Shown: in pieces, positions 34,540 through 43,741 of the stretch | Position numbering within the stretch: position 1 is the first letter of the stretch | How the letters are laid out: every line of letters starts with the position of its first letter | Program-made: the position numbers and the translations under genes | Notes under the pieces: generated by a model | What the model saw: only the letters and a program-made list of their open reading frames with translations | What the model was told of the DNA's origin: nothing | The model's database searches: none | Origin: Lysobacterales bacterium | GTDB lineage: Bacteria; Pseudomonadota; Gammaproteobacteria; Xanthomonadales; SZUA-36 | DNA: 64,000 bases | Assembly (NCBI GenBank): GCA_013001885.1 | Contig: JABDLD010000064.1 | Location: 1-64,000, forward strand | Reading direction: 5' to 3'

Positions 34540-36066
34540 TTATTCATCCAATGCGTCCAGAAATCGCTCAGCCTGCTCCACGATGTCACTCTGTTGATCC
34601 GGGTCCATTCTGTCCAGGTTCCGGTAGGCCAGGCCCATTCGGGGATTCGACTTCAGCGGGTCCTGATTTCGGATCAGGAAATGCCAGTAAAGATAGTTGA
34701 AGGGACAGGCCTTCTCACCCAGTTTCTGTTTCGGGTCGAATTTGCAGTCGGCGCAATAGTCAGACATCCGGTTGATGTAAGCACCGGAGGCCGCATAAGG
34801 CTTGGACGCCATGACTCCGCCGTCTGCGTAAAGAGCCATGCCGTGGGTATTCGGCAATTCAACCCACTCGAACGCATCGGCGTAAACCCGCAGATACCAG
34901 TCCTCGACTTCGGCGGGCTCAAGGCCGGCCAGCAAGGCGAAGTTCCCGGTGACCATCAGCCGTTGGATGTGGTGTGCGTAGGCATTGTCCCGGGTCGATT
35001 CTATGGTTTGGCGCAGGCAGTTCAATTCGGTCCGTGCGGTCCAGTAGAACTCAGGCAACGGCCGTTTGGCATTCAGGTAGTTGCTCTGGGCATAGTCCGG
35101 CATTTTCAACCAGTAAAGACCGCGCACGTACTCGCGCCAGCCCAGAATCTGGCGCACAAACCCCTCTACGGCGGCCAGCGGCGCTTCTTCGTGCTCCAGG
35201 GCTTGCAACGCAGCCTCGCACACTTCGCGCGGCAGCAACAGGCCAAGGTTCAGATAGGGCGACACCAGCCCGTGGAACAGGAAGTCCTCGCCGCTTTTCA
35301 TCGCGTCCTGGTAGTTACCGAAGTCGGGCAGGCAGACACTAACGAAATCATCCAGAGCCTGCAGTGCGTCCTCACGCGTGACCGCCCAGCCAAAATGCTC
35401 CAGCTCACCGAAATGGTCTCCAAAGCGGTCGCTGACCAGCTTGATGACTTCCTGCGTTATCGGGTCCGGCTCAAAGCGATTCCGGCGCGGAAGCGCTTTG
35501 TCCTTCGGCAGGGATTTACGATTCTCGCTGTCGTAGTTCCAGCGTTCGCCCAGCGGCTTGTCGCCCTCCATCAGCCAACCCGTCTCGCGCCGCATCTGGC
35601 GATAGAAGAACTCCATGCGCAAATTTTTGCGGCCCTCCGCCCAGTCCGCGAATCCGTCAAGGGAACAAAAGAAACGGTTGTCCTGTCGGATTTCAACCGG
35701 AACGCCCAGACACGCCTCCCATTTTTGCATCATTTGATCGACCCGCCATTCGCCGGGTTCGGTCACCACTACGCGCTCACACTGGTTCCGCTTGAGCGCC
35801 CGCTCCAACTCGCCGGTGAACGACCCGGTATTGCCTTCATCCGACATGCGCACGTAGTCAACAGTAATGCTTTCGCAGGCCAGTAACTCCGCAAAATGGC
35901 GCATGGCGGACAGTACCAGCACGATTTTTTGCTGGTGGTGCGGCACATAGGTTGCCTCATCGTGAACCTCCGCCATCAGGACGACATCACGTTTTGGGTC
36001 GATGTCATCCAGCGAGCTGATGGACCGGTTGAGTTGATCGCCCAGTACCAGGCGCAGTGTTTTCAT
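34540..36066 (-). CDS. Iron-sulfur cryptochrome/photolyase (FeS-BCP, PhrB/CryB type)
   Basis: A 508-aa protein. The N-terminal part is a photolyase-related Rossmann domain (LVLGDQLN, residues 6-13) and the C-terminal part is the FAD-binding helical domain. Cys350, Cys438, Cys441 and Cys454 (C-x2-C-x12-C at the end) match the four [4Fe-4S] ligands of the bacterial (6-4) photolyase PhrB group. QILGWREYVRGLYW and NTHGMALYADGG are family signatures. It probably repairs (6-4) photoproducts under light. The ATG at 36066 is the only strong start. It is divergent from the att-like operon. Confidence 0.9.
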   Translation of the reverse strand: MKTLRLVLGDQLNRSISSLDDIDPKRDVVLMAEVHDEATYVPHHQQKIVLVLSAMRHFAELLACESITVDYVRMSDEGNTGSFTGELERALKRNQCERVVVTEPGEWRVDQMMQKWEACLGVPVEIRQDNRFFCSLDGFADWAEGRKNLRMEFFYRQMRRETGWLMEGDKPLGERWNYDSENRKSLPKDKALPRRNRFEPDPITQEVIKLVSDRFGDHFGELEHFGWAVTREDALQALDDFVSVCLPDFGNYQDAMKSGEDFLFHGLVSPYLNLGLLLPREVCEAALQALEHEEAPLAAVEGFVRQILGWREYVRGLYWLKMPDYAQSNYLNAKRPLPEFYWTARTELNCLRQTIESTRDNAYAHHIQRLMVTGNFALLAGLEPAEVEDWYLRVYADAFEWVELPNTHGMALYADGGVMASKPYAASGAYINRMSDYCADCKFDPKQKLGEKACPFNYLYWHFLIRNQDPLKSNPRMGLAYRNLDRMDPDQQSDIVEQAERFLDALDE

Positions 36067-36133
36067 AAATCTCCCCGTTTGACGTCATTCGGCCACCGGA
36101 TCTCTTCACTGTTCATTCACCGTTGCCGTGCGA

Positions 36134-36142
36134 TGCTATGAT
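36134..36142 (+). promoter_or_regulatory. Extended -10 promoter for the att-like operon
   Basis: TGCTATGAT fits the extended -10 form TGnTATAAT, ending 26 bases before the ATG of the ATPase gene. A clear -35 is not visible; TTCATT at 36112-36117 is at a poor spacing. Confidence 0.4.
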
Positions 36143-36168
36143 TCCGGAATCACCCCGAAACCTATCCC

Positions 36169-36834
36169 ATGCTTGAACTCAAGTCCATTTCCAAGTCATT
36201 TCACGATGGAGAGAGCGAACTCCTCGTGCTCGATGGAATCGACCTGACTCTGAAGCCCGGTGAGAGTCTGGCCCTGCTGGGCGCCAGCGGCAACGGCAAG
36301 AGCACTCTGCTGCAAATTGCGGCCGGACTGGAAGACCCCGATGCGGGCAGTGTACAGGTCCTCGGACAGGACCTTTCGACCCTGAACGAGAGTGGGCTCG
36401 CCTTGATGAGGCGGAAACACCTGGGCTTCGTGTTCCAGCAATTCAACCTGCTTCCGGGCTTGAATGTACGGAATAACATCCTGTTTCAGCGCCGTCTCAA
36501 CGGACTGGGGGACAGGGATGCCTGGATTGACGAGCTGACCGGCGTTCTCGAACTGGCGCCGCTGCTGAACCGGCCGGTGGAGGTGTTATCGGGCGGACAA
36601 CAACAACGTGTCGCCATTGCGCGGGCGCTGGCACATCAGCCAAAGCTGGTTTTTGCAGACGAACCGACCGGAAATCTGCACGACACGCTGAGTCGCCAGG
36701 TCATGAAACTGATGGCGCGCCTCGTGGAGGAATCGGGTTGCAGCCTGCTGCTGGTAACGCACAATCGCGCAATGGCCGAGTTCGCCAACCGCCGCCTGCT
36801 GCTGGAAGAAGGGCATTTACATGCTCTGCGGTAA
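36169..36834 (+). CDS. ABC transporter ATPase, AttE/LolD-like
   Basis: A 221-aa MacB/LolD-class ATPase: Walker A GASGNGKS (38-45), FQQFNLLPG Q-loop, LSGGQQQR (140-147), Walker B VFADEPTGNL. This class works with FtsX-type permeases, often to move lipids or lipoproteins across the periplasm. The permease gene follows after 15 bases. With the calycin lipoprotein gene behind it, the order matches AttEFGH rather than LolCDE. Confidence 0.88.
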   Translation: MLELKSISKSFHDGESELLVLDGIDLTLKPGESLALLGASGNGKSTLLQIAAGLEDPDAGSVQVLGQDLSTLNESGLALMRRKHLGFVFQQFNLLPGLNVRNNILFQRRLNGLGDRDAWIDELTGVLELAPLLNRPVEVLSGGQQQRVAIARALAHQPKLVFADEPTGNLHDTLSRQVMKLMARLVEESGCSLLLVTHNRAMAEFANRRLLLEEGHLHALR

Positions 36835-36849
36835 AGGTATTCCGGGGCT

Positions 36850-39333
36850 GTGACGATTTTTTGGACATTGCTGAGTCACTACCGGCGCCATCCGGTGCAG
36901 GGATTGTTTTTGTTGACGGGTATCGTGATTGCCAACGTTTTGCTGGTTGGCACGCTGTTGATCAACGCACAGGCGCGGGCCAGCTATAGCGACGGTGAAC
37001 GGATACTCGGTGCCGGACCGGTCGCACAGATTCAGAGCACGGCCGAACGGGAGCCGGTATCCGCAAGAGACTACGTCCGCCTGCGCCGCGAGGGTTTCGA
37101 CATGGTCGCGCCTGTGCTGCGCCGGATGGTGCGCACGGCGGGCGGTGAGCCGCTGGAATTACTGGGTATCGACCTGTTCGCTATGACCGGCATGGCCGCC
37201 GCGGGAGCAGACAGCGAATCGGCACCGGGCGGTAACGGTTTTGCGGACTTCCCTTTCCCGCCCTACCAGACCTGGGCCGCCCCGGGCCGGCTCGAGCAAC
37301 TGGGCTGGAGCGAGGGCGAGCCGATTGAGCTGGACTCGGGCGATGTACTTCCCGGGATCGTCCCTGTTCCGGACCGGCAGCTTGGCCACCGCATGCTGCT
37401 GGACATTGGCGCACTGCAGGCTCTGACTGACAGCGACGGGGAGATTTCCTACCTGGCCGTGTTTCCGGCAGCAAGCGGCCGCCTGGCTGACTTGAGAGCG
37501 GCATTGCCTGATTATCTCGAATTCGTCACCGGCGCCGAGGCTCCCGACCCCGCCGAACTGACCCGGAGTTTCCACCTGAACCTGGCGGCAATGGGTCTGC
37601 TGGCATTCGTCGTGGGCATTTTCCTCACGTACAACGCCCTGGCATTCAGCTATACAGACCGGCGTGAACTGATCCGGAAGCTGCGCCTGGCCGGCGTTAC
37701 CCGCAGTGAGTTGAAAACGGGCCTGTCACTCGAGCTCCTTATTTTCCTGCTCGGCGGCAGCCTGATCGGATTTCTGCTGGGCGCTCAAATGGCTGCCTGG
37801 CTGCTGCCCGGTGTGGGACGAACCCTGGCGCAACTTTACGGTGTTTACATCGCTTATCCGGACGGCCTGGTGCCCGCGGGCATCTGGCTGCCGTTGCTGA
37901 TGACGGCCATTGCCGCCGGCCTGTGCGCCCTGTTTCCGCTGCGCGAATCGCTGGACACGCCTCTGCTGGAGCGCTGGCAAACCCGCTGGCAGGAGCAGGT
38001 CGTGGTCCGCCGTGACCGTCTCATGTTGCTCGCGTCCGTAGTATTTTTGCTGGCGGCCCTGGTGCTCGGAGTCACGGCGGGCTCACTCTGGCTGGCCCTG
38101 GCTGGAATGGCCAGTCTGCTGCTGGGCGCCGCGCTGCTGCTGCCCACGGTACTGCGCATCCTGTTGGCGGGTCTGCAGCGGCTGATCCCGGCCCGAAAGG
38201 CCCGATTGTCCTGGCTGATTGCCGACAGCCGGTGGCTCCTCGGCCCGGCCTCGCTGGCCCTGATGGCCATGACGCTGGCCCTGGTCGCAAACAGCGGGCT
38301 GAACACCATGATCAGTAGCTTCCGGGTCGCCACGGATGAATGGCTGGACCAGAGGCTGGCGGCGGACCTGTACCTGCGCAGCCGGCAGGAACCGGCTGAA
38401 TTGCGGGCGTGGCTCGCCGGTCAGTCGCCCGAGCTCAGCATGGCCGAACGCTACCGAACCAGCCTGACCGCGGAGAACCCCCGAGGGAATGCGGTGCAGA
38501 TCGAAGTGGTCAGTCTGCAGCCGGGAAATCGATTTGAGAACAGTGTCGACCTTATCCGGTCGGAGCAGAATGCCCAGCAGAGGTTCAGGGCCGGCGAGGG
38601 CGTCTATATCAGTGAACGCGCCTGGCGCCTCGATGGCTGGCAATCCGGTCAACCGTTGAACGTGTGTGAGAACCGCCCGGATCTGCCCGTATTAGGCGTG
38701 TATCACGACTATGGAAATCCGCAATCACAATGGATGCTCGACCAGGCTTTATTCGAAAATTGCTGGCCGCGGCTTGCGTCTGCCGGGCAGGCGATTTACG
38801 GACCGAAAGATACTGCGTGGGAATCGGTAAGCGCTCAATTGAGTGAAGCATTCGAACTGGATGAAGGGCAGTTGATCGACCAGGTCGAGCTCAAGCAGAT
38901 CGGCCTTGCAGTTTTCGACCGCACGTTCACCGTCACTCACGCGCTCAATGCGCTGACCTTGCTGGTGGCCGGCATCGGCATGTTCTGTGCCGTCAGCGCC
39001 ATCCACCATCACCGCGTCGGGCAACAGGCCCTGCTCGCAAGCCTTGGGGTGAGCCGCAGGGAGAGAGGCTGGCTGCTGTTGTCGCAATGGGGGTTGCTGG
39101 GGTTGCTGTGCATGTCGCTGGTGTGGCCGTTCGGAACGGTCCTGGCTGCCTATCTTGCGGCGATCGTAACACCGGTGGCTTTCGGCTGGAGTTTTCCGCT
39201 GCACCCGGACTTGCAGCATTACATTTTGCTGGCAGTAATCGCCTCGGGCAGCCTGATCCTGGCGGTCGCCCTGCCCTCGTTTCGACTGTTGAAAACATCA
39301 CCGGCCGCGCTATTGCGGGAACAGGCGCTGTGA
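36850..39333 (+). CDS. Large FtsX-family permease (AttF-AttG fusion type)
   Basis: An 827-aa membrane protein. One helix near residues 15-38 is followed by a periplasmic MacB-like domain (40-240), then three FtsX helices (about 250-370). After extra hydrophobic segments at 390-445 and 460-480, a second periplasmic domain (490-690) and three more FtsX helices (about 700-820) follow. It is therefore a double-unit permease in one chain. It starts with GTG; no upstream ATG is available. The stop overlaps the GTG start of the lipoprotein gene. Confidence 0.85.
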   Translation: MTIFWTLLSHYRRHPVQGLFLLTGIVIANVLLVGTLLINAQARASYSDGERILGAGPVAQIQSTAEREPVSARDYVRLRREGFDMVAPVLRRMVRTAGGEPLELLGIDLFAMTGMAAAGADSESAPGGNGFADFPFPPYQTWAAPGRLEQLGWSEGEPIELDSGDVLPGIVPVPDRQLGHRMLLDIGALQALTDSDGEISYLAVFPAASGRLADLRAALPDYLEFVTGAEAPDPAELTRSFHLNLAAMGLLAFVVGIFLTYNALAFSYTDRRELIRKLRLAGVTRSELKTGLSLELLIFLLGGSLIGFLLGAQMAAWLLPGVGRTLAQLYGVYIAYPDGLVPAGIWLPLLMTAIAAGLCALFPLRESLDTPLLERWQTRWQEQVVVRRDRLMLLASVVFLLAALVLGVTAGSLWLALAGMASLLLGAALLLPTVLRILLAGLQRLIPARKARLSWLIADSRWLLGPASLALMAMTLALVANSGLNTMISSFRVATDEWLDQRLAADLYLRSRQEPAELRAWLAGQSPELSMAERYRTSLTAENPRGNAVQIEVVSLQPGNRFENSVDLIRSEQNAQQRFRAGEGVYISERAWRLDGWQSGQPLNVCENRPDLPVLGVYHDYGNPQSQWMLDQALFENCWPRLASAGQAIYGPKDTAWESVSAQLSEAFELDEGQLIDQVELKQIGLAVFDRTFTVTHALNALTLLVAGIGMFCAVSAIHHHRVGQQALLASLGVSRRERGWLLLSQWGLLGLLCMSLVWPFGTVLAAYLAAIVTPVAFGWSFPLHPDLQHYILLAVIASGSLILAVALPSFRLLKTSPAALLREQAL

Positions 39334-40454
39334 ACGTCTTGCGTGTTGTCCTGGCGGGCTTGTTCGGGGCAATTGCGGCGGCCTGCGACCGGCCGCCGCA
39401 ACAAGAGCCAGCGTCCGATTTTGCGGTGCTGGCGCAGGCAGCCGAGGGTTACACCCGGGCTGAAAAAGGCCGTGTGCCGCGATTTCCGGAGGATCACGGC
39501 GCGCATCCTGACTACCGGATCGAGTGGTGGTACCTGACGGCCAATCTGCAGGACGCAAAAGGGCGGGCGTACGGAGCCCAGTGGACCCTGTTCCGCACTG
39601 CTGTGAGCCCGCCGGACCCGGTCGAACCGCCCGTCGCAACCCAGCATTCGCAGATATACATGGCCCATTTCGCGCTGACGTGGCCGGACGGCCACACGGC
39701 TTTTCAACGCTACGCAAGAGGTGAACGTGAGCCGGATGAATCCCGTGCGGGGGTCATCGCGTCGCCCTTTGCCGCCTGGCTGGATGACTGGAGCCTGCAC
39801 AGCACGTCTTCCGGATGGCTGCCGCTGAAGGCGCAAGCCAGGCAGGAATCCCACAAGCTGGAACTGAGCCTCGACAGCGACCGGCCGCTGGTTTTGCAGG
39901 GCGAGCAAGGATTCTCTCAGAAACACCCGCAAGGCGGGGGATCCTATTACTACAGCCAGCCTTTCCTGCAAGCCGCCGGGGAGTTGACGATAGGGGGTGA
40001 GTCCGTCGCTGTCAGCGGGCGCGCCTGGCTGGACCATGAATGGAGCAGCCAGTTCCTGCAACCGGACCAGGCCGGCTGGGACTGGTTCGCGCTGCACCTG
40101 GAAAGCGGCGAAAAACTGATGCTGTTCCGGCTGCGTCAACACGAGAGCAGTCAGCAAAGCAATTACCGGCACGGCGTACTGATAAGCCCGGAAGGCATTT
40201 CATTCGCGCTGGAACCATCCTTGATCAACTTTAGGGTGCTCGAAACCGAAATGGTCGCCGGGCGTGCATTACCCCTGTACTGGAAAATTGAGTTGCCGGA
40301 GATTGGGCGCGAAGTCGAGGTCCGGGCTACCCATCCGGATCAATGGATGGAAGTGGATTTTCCCTACTGGGAGGGCTCGGTAACCGTGTCAGGCAAAGAT
40401 CCGGGCAGCCGTGGCGTAGGCTATCTTGAATTGACAGGTTACCCGGTCAAATGA
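39330..40454 (+). CDS. AttH-like calycin lipoprotein (CrtC/hydroxyneurosporene synthase-like family)
   Basis: A 374-aa protein. The N-terminus MNVLRVVLAGLFGAIAAAC has a lipoprotein-type signal with Cys19, so it is probably anchored to a membrane. Family signatures are HPDYRIEWWYLTANL near residue 55, YYSQPFLQ, and GRAWLDHEWSSQFL near 230. Related structures have a two-part calycin fold linked to lipophilic substrates. The start GTG overlaps the permease stop (GTGA). It is the third gene of the system, followed by a strong terminator. Confidence 0.87.
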   Translation: MNVLRVVLAGLFGAIAAACDRPPQQEPASDFAVLAQAAEGYTRAEKGRVPRFPEDHGAHPDYRIEWWYLTANLQDAKGRAYGAQWTLFRTAVSPPDPVEPPVATQHSQIYMAHFALTWPDGHTAFQRYARGEREPDESRAGVIASPFAAWLDDWSLHSTSSGWLPLKAQARQESHKLELSLDSDRPLVLQGEQGFSQKHPQGGGSYYYSQPFLQAAGELTIGGESVAVSGRAWLDHEWSSQFLQPDQAGWDWFALHLESGEKLMLFRLRQHESSQQSNYRHGVLISPEGISFALEPSLINFRVLETEMVAGRALPLYWKIELPEIGREVEVRATHPDQWMEVDFPYWEGSVTVSGKDPGSRGVGYLELTGYPVK

Positions 40455-40538
40455 CTGGCCGCCGGGGAAGGCCAGGAGAACAGCCGAAACTGTGCTGATC
40501 CACCTCAGAAGTTTCCCCCTCAAATCTCAGGCAGGCAT

Positions 40539-40577
40539 AAAAAAAACCGCGGGACCAGGAAGTCCCGCGGTTTTTTT
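40539..40577. terminator. Bidirectional terminator between the attH-like gene and the POT transporter
   Basis: A 9-bp perfect stem, CCGCGGGAC (40547-40555) and GTCCCGCGG (40562-40570), is flanked by eight A and seven T. It can stop transcription from both convergent genes. This is the strongest terminator in the window. Confidence 0.92.
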
Positions 40578-40594
40578 AATACAGACATCTGTTG

Positions 40595-42109
40595 CTACTT
40601 CACGCCATGCATCAGCTTGTTGATCAACGGCGCAACGATCAGGTAAGCCAGACCAAACCCGAGGCCAACCCAGAACAGCAGCATGTAAGTGTCGGAATAC
40701 TGGCTAATGGCAGCGCCGGCTTCCGGCCCGTGGCCGCCGCCGGAGGCGATCGCCGCAATAAGGCCGGCCACGTACTGGGCCATAGCGATCGACAGGAACC
40801 AGCCGCCCATGGCCATGCCGGTTTCTTTCTCCGCGGCCAGCTTGGTAACCATGGAGAGACCAATCGGGGAGAGGCACAGCTCGCCGGTGGTGTGCAGCAA
40901 GTAACAGAATGCCAGGAAGAACCACGGCACCAGGCCGGCGGCATTCTGGAAATTGGCGATGGCGAACACCAGCACGTAGAAGCCCAGTGAAACCTGGATC
41001 AGGCCCAGCGCAAATTTGCGTGGAATAGACGGATTCATGTTGCGCTTGTCCAGCCACGGCCAGATGGCGGCGAACAGCGGTGCAAACAGCAGGATATACA
41101 GCGGGTTCAATGACTGGAAGATACCAAAACCGCCGGCCTGCCAGGTTTCCATGCTGCCAACCATGGGCGTGACGAATTCCCGCGCAAAGAAATTCATGGA
41201 GCTTCCGGCCTGCTCGAACAGGGCCCAGAAACAGGCGTTGGCCACGAACAGGATGATCATGGCAATGTACCGCTGGAGCTGGACTTTGTCTCCGCTCCTG
41301 ATCCCGGAAACAACGAAATAGATGATCAGGCCAATCATGATGGCGCCCAGTAACCATCCCAGGATCTCGCTTTCCGAGAGCAGGAAAAACACGCCCACTG
41401 ACATCACCAAGGCGCCGATACCCACCAGGAAAAACCGCCCCCAGCCGTCTTTTCCCTTGGCCGGAAGCCCAACGTGGCCGAGTGATTTCTTGGCTACTTC
41501 AAGGAAAAGGGTGGACAGGATCATGCCGATTGCGGCCGCGAAGAAACCCCATTTCAGACCCCATGTGGCCCCGATCCACGTCGCGGTGACCAGGGGAGCG
41601 ATCAGGGCTCCAAGATTGATGCCCATGTAGAAAATCGTGAAGCCGGAGTCCCTGCGGACGTCACCCGGCGCGTACAGTTTGCCGATCATGGTTGAGATGT
41701 TGGGTTTGAACAGGCCGTTGCCGGCGACAATCAGAGACAGGCCGACCAGGAACCAGTTCAGGTCCTCGATCAGCAGAAGGAATAACCCCGCCGCCATGAT
41801 CAGGGCGCCCAGAAGAATCGATCGCTGGTAACCCAGGACGTGATCGGCGATGTAGCCGCCGATGATGCCGGTTGCATAAACCATTGCCGTATAACCGCCA
41901 TAGACCAGGCTCGCTTCCGCATTGGCCTGGTCGCCCATATGGCTGAAAAAGGTGGTGGCGACATAAACGGCGAGCAAAGCGCGCATGCCATAGTAGGAAA
42001 AACGCTCCCACATTTCGATATTGGAAAGCTGCCAGAGTGCCTTCGGGTGCCCCATGATCTCGCCGGGTGGAATATCCGGTTGTTTCAATGCTTCGCTTTG
42101 GGTGTTCAC
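40595..42109 (-). CDS. POT/PTR2 family proton-dependent peptide transporter
   Basis: A 504-aa transporter with 12-14 hydrophobic segments. The proton-coupling motif ExxERFSYYGMR appears as EMWERFSYYGMRA (residues 32-44), and GNGLFKPNIS near residue 135 is the second POT signature. It imports di- and tripeptides at the inner membrane. The start is GTG (MNTQSEAL); the ATG at residue 19 is a less likely alternative. It is divergent from the M20 dipeptidase gene, so the two may form a peptide uptake and hydrolysis pair. Confidence 0.92.
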   Translation of the reverse strand: MNTQSEALKQPDIPPGEIMGHPKALWQLSNIEMWERFSYYGMRALLAVYVATTFFSHMGDQANAEASLVYGGYTAMVYATGIIGGYIADHVLGYQRSILLGALIMAAGLFLLLIEDLNWFLVGLSLIVAGNGLFKPNISTMIGKLYAPGDVRRDSGFTIFYMGINLGALIAPLVTATWIGATWGLKWGFFAAAIGMILSTLFLEVAKKSLGHVGLPAKGKDGWGRFFLVGIGALVMSVGVFFLLSESEILGWLLGAIMIGLIIYFVVSGIRSGDKVQLQRYIAMIILFVANACFWALFEQAGSSMNFFAREFVTPMVGSMETWQAGGFGIFQSLNPLYILLFAPLFAAIWPWLDKRNMNPSIPRKFALGLIQVSLGFYVLVFAIANFQNAAGLVPWFFLAFCYLLHTTGELCLSPIGLSMVTKLAAEKETGMAMGGWFLSIAMAQYVAGLIAAIASGGGHGPEAGAAISQYSDTYMLLFWVGLGFGLAYLIVAPLINKLMHGVK

Positions 42110-42249
42110 TCGTTATCTCCGAGTCTTGTTTGAAGTGCCGCCAGCATAACAGACACTTCAGGGCAATGGGAGCAGGGTATTCATGGCAGGTAAAAACGCT
42201 GCGTGTAATAATCACACCAACGCATATCAATCTCAATCAGGACGAAATT

Positions 42250-43665
42250 ATGGATCATCAATCAGTGCAGAAATTTGTCGATGAAGTGTGGACCGACTCG
42301 ATCGTTCCCGAGTTGGTCGAGTACATAAAAATCCCGGCCAAGTCACCCCATTTCGACCCGGACTGGGAGAAAAACGGCTACATCGAAGACGCCATTCAAC
42401 AGATTTTTGCCTGGTGCAGGAACCAGGATGTCAAAGGCATGGAGTGCGAGATCGTTCGACTGCCGGGAAGAACCCCGCTCATTTTCATGGACATCCCGGG
42501 CAGTGGTGATGACACCATCCTGATGTACGGGCATATGGACAAGCAGCCCGAAATGACCGGCTGGGCTGATGACCTGGGTCCATGGTTGCCGGTCATGAAG
42601 GACGGTAAATTGTATGGCCGCGGCGGCGCGGATGACGGTTATGCCGCCTACGCATCGCTGACCGCCTTAATGGCGCTGCAGCTTGAAGGCCGTCCGCACG
42701 CCCGTTGCGTGGTTATCATCGAGGCCTGTGAGGAATCCGGCAGTTATGACCTGCCCTTTTACATCGATCATCTTCGGAGCCGGATCGGCACACCCTCGCT
42801 GGTGGTGTGCCTTGATTCCGGAGCCGGTAACTACGACCAACTGTGGCTGACGGTATCACTCCGCGGCATGGCGGCCGGCACGCTCAGTGCGGACGTGCTC
42901 GAGGAAGGTGTGCATTCAGGTTACGCCTCTGGGGTAGTACCCTCCAGTTTCAGGGTTCTGCGCCGGCTTCTCAGCCGCCTGGAGGACGAGAACACCGGAA
43001 AAATCCTGCCGGATTACCTTCACGCTGAGATTCCGGAACAACGCAAAGAGCAAAACCAGCTTATGGCCGAGGCACTGGGCGACGGAGTTTTCAACGCCTA
43101 CCCGTTCTGTGAGGGCGTCCAGCCGCAGGCGGACAACAACCTGGAACGACTTCTGAACCGAACCTGGCGCCCGGCCCTGTCGGTCACCGGAGCCGAGGGA
43201 ATGCCGGCGCTGGCATCAGCCGGAAATGTACTGCGCCCCCATACGGCACTCAAACTTTCGATGCGCCTGCCGCCCACTGTCGACGGGGAACAGGCGACAC
43301 GTAAAATGCGGGCTACGCTGGAGGCTGATCCGCCAGACAATGCGAGGGTCTCTTTCGAACCGGACCATGCTGCTTCCGGTTGGAATGCGCCAGACATCGC
43401 TCCCTGGCTGCATGAATCACTGGAAAAAGCTTCCCAGGATGCCTATGGCCAGGGCGTAATGTACATGGGTGAAGGCGGCACCATCCCGTTCATGGCGATG
43501 CTGGGTGATTTTTTTCCGGAGGCCCAGTTCATGATCACCGGCGTACTGGGGCCGAACTCCAACGCGCATGGACCCAACGAGTTCATCCACATTCCGTTCG
43601 CCCGGAAACTCACGTCCTGTGTCGCCCAGGTACTTGCTGACCATTACGAACGCCCTAAAAGCTGA
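42250..43665 (+). CDS. M20 family metallopeptidase (carnosinase/CNDP-like dipeptidase)
   Basis: A 471-aa cytosolic dinuclear zinc peptidase. Metal ligands are in MYGHMDKQ, GRGGADDGYA, EACEESGS and CLDSGAG, and the dimerisation (lid) domain lies at about 200-350. The C-terminal histidine is in NAHGPNEF. The ATG at 42250 is chosen because AGGA lies 9 bases upstream; a longer frame runs upstream but has no family homology. It cleaves dipeptides, plausibly those imported by the adjacent transporter. Confidence 0.9.
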   Translation: MDHQSVQKFVDEVWTDSIVPELVEYIKIPAKSPHFDPDWEKNGYIEDAIQQIFAWCRNQDVKGMECEIVRLPGRTPLIFMDIPGSGDDTILMYGHMDKQPEMTGWADDLGPWLPVMKDGKLYGRGGADDGYAAYASLTALMALQLEGRPHARCVVIIEACEESGSYDLPFYIDHLRSRIGTPSLVVCLDSGAGNYDQLWLTVSLRGMAAGTLSADVLEEGVHSGYASGVVPSSFRVLRRLLSRLEDENTGKILPDYLHAEIPEQRKEQNQLMAEALGDGVFNAYPFCEGVQPQADNNLERLLNRTWRPALSVTGAEGMPALASAGNVLRPHTALKLSMRLPPTVDGEQATRKMRATLEADPPDNARVSFEPDHAASGWNAPDIAPWLHESLEKASQDAYGQGVMYMGEGGTIPFMAMLGDFFPEAQFMITGVLGPNSNAHGPNEFIHIPFARKLTSCVAQVLADHYERPKS

Positions 43666-43679
43666 AGCGCAAAAGTATG

Positions 43680-43703
43680 GCCTGCGGCTCTAAAGCCGCA
43701 GGC
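43680..43703. terminator. GC-rich hairpin between convergent M20 peptidase and Kef-type genes
   Basis: A 10-bp perfect stem, GCCTGCGGCT and AGCCGCAGGC, has the four-base loop CTAA. A second dyad, CAGCCG-C-CGGCTG, follows. No T-run is present on either strand, so termination is uncertain. Confidence 0.4.
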
Positions 43704-43741
43704 GACCCGCGGCCAGCCGCCGGCTGATGGTGGATTCATCG

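Noticed and set aside
34363-35886. A 507-codon open frame on the plus strand
   Set aside because: It is antisense to the iron-sulfur photolyase and has no family signature.
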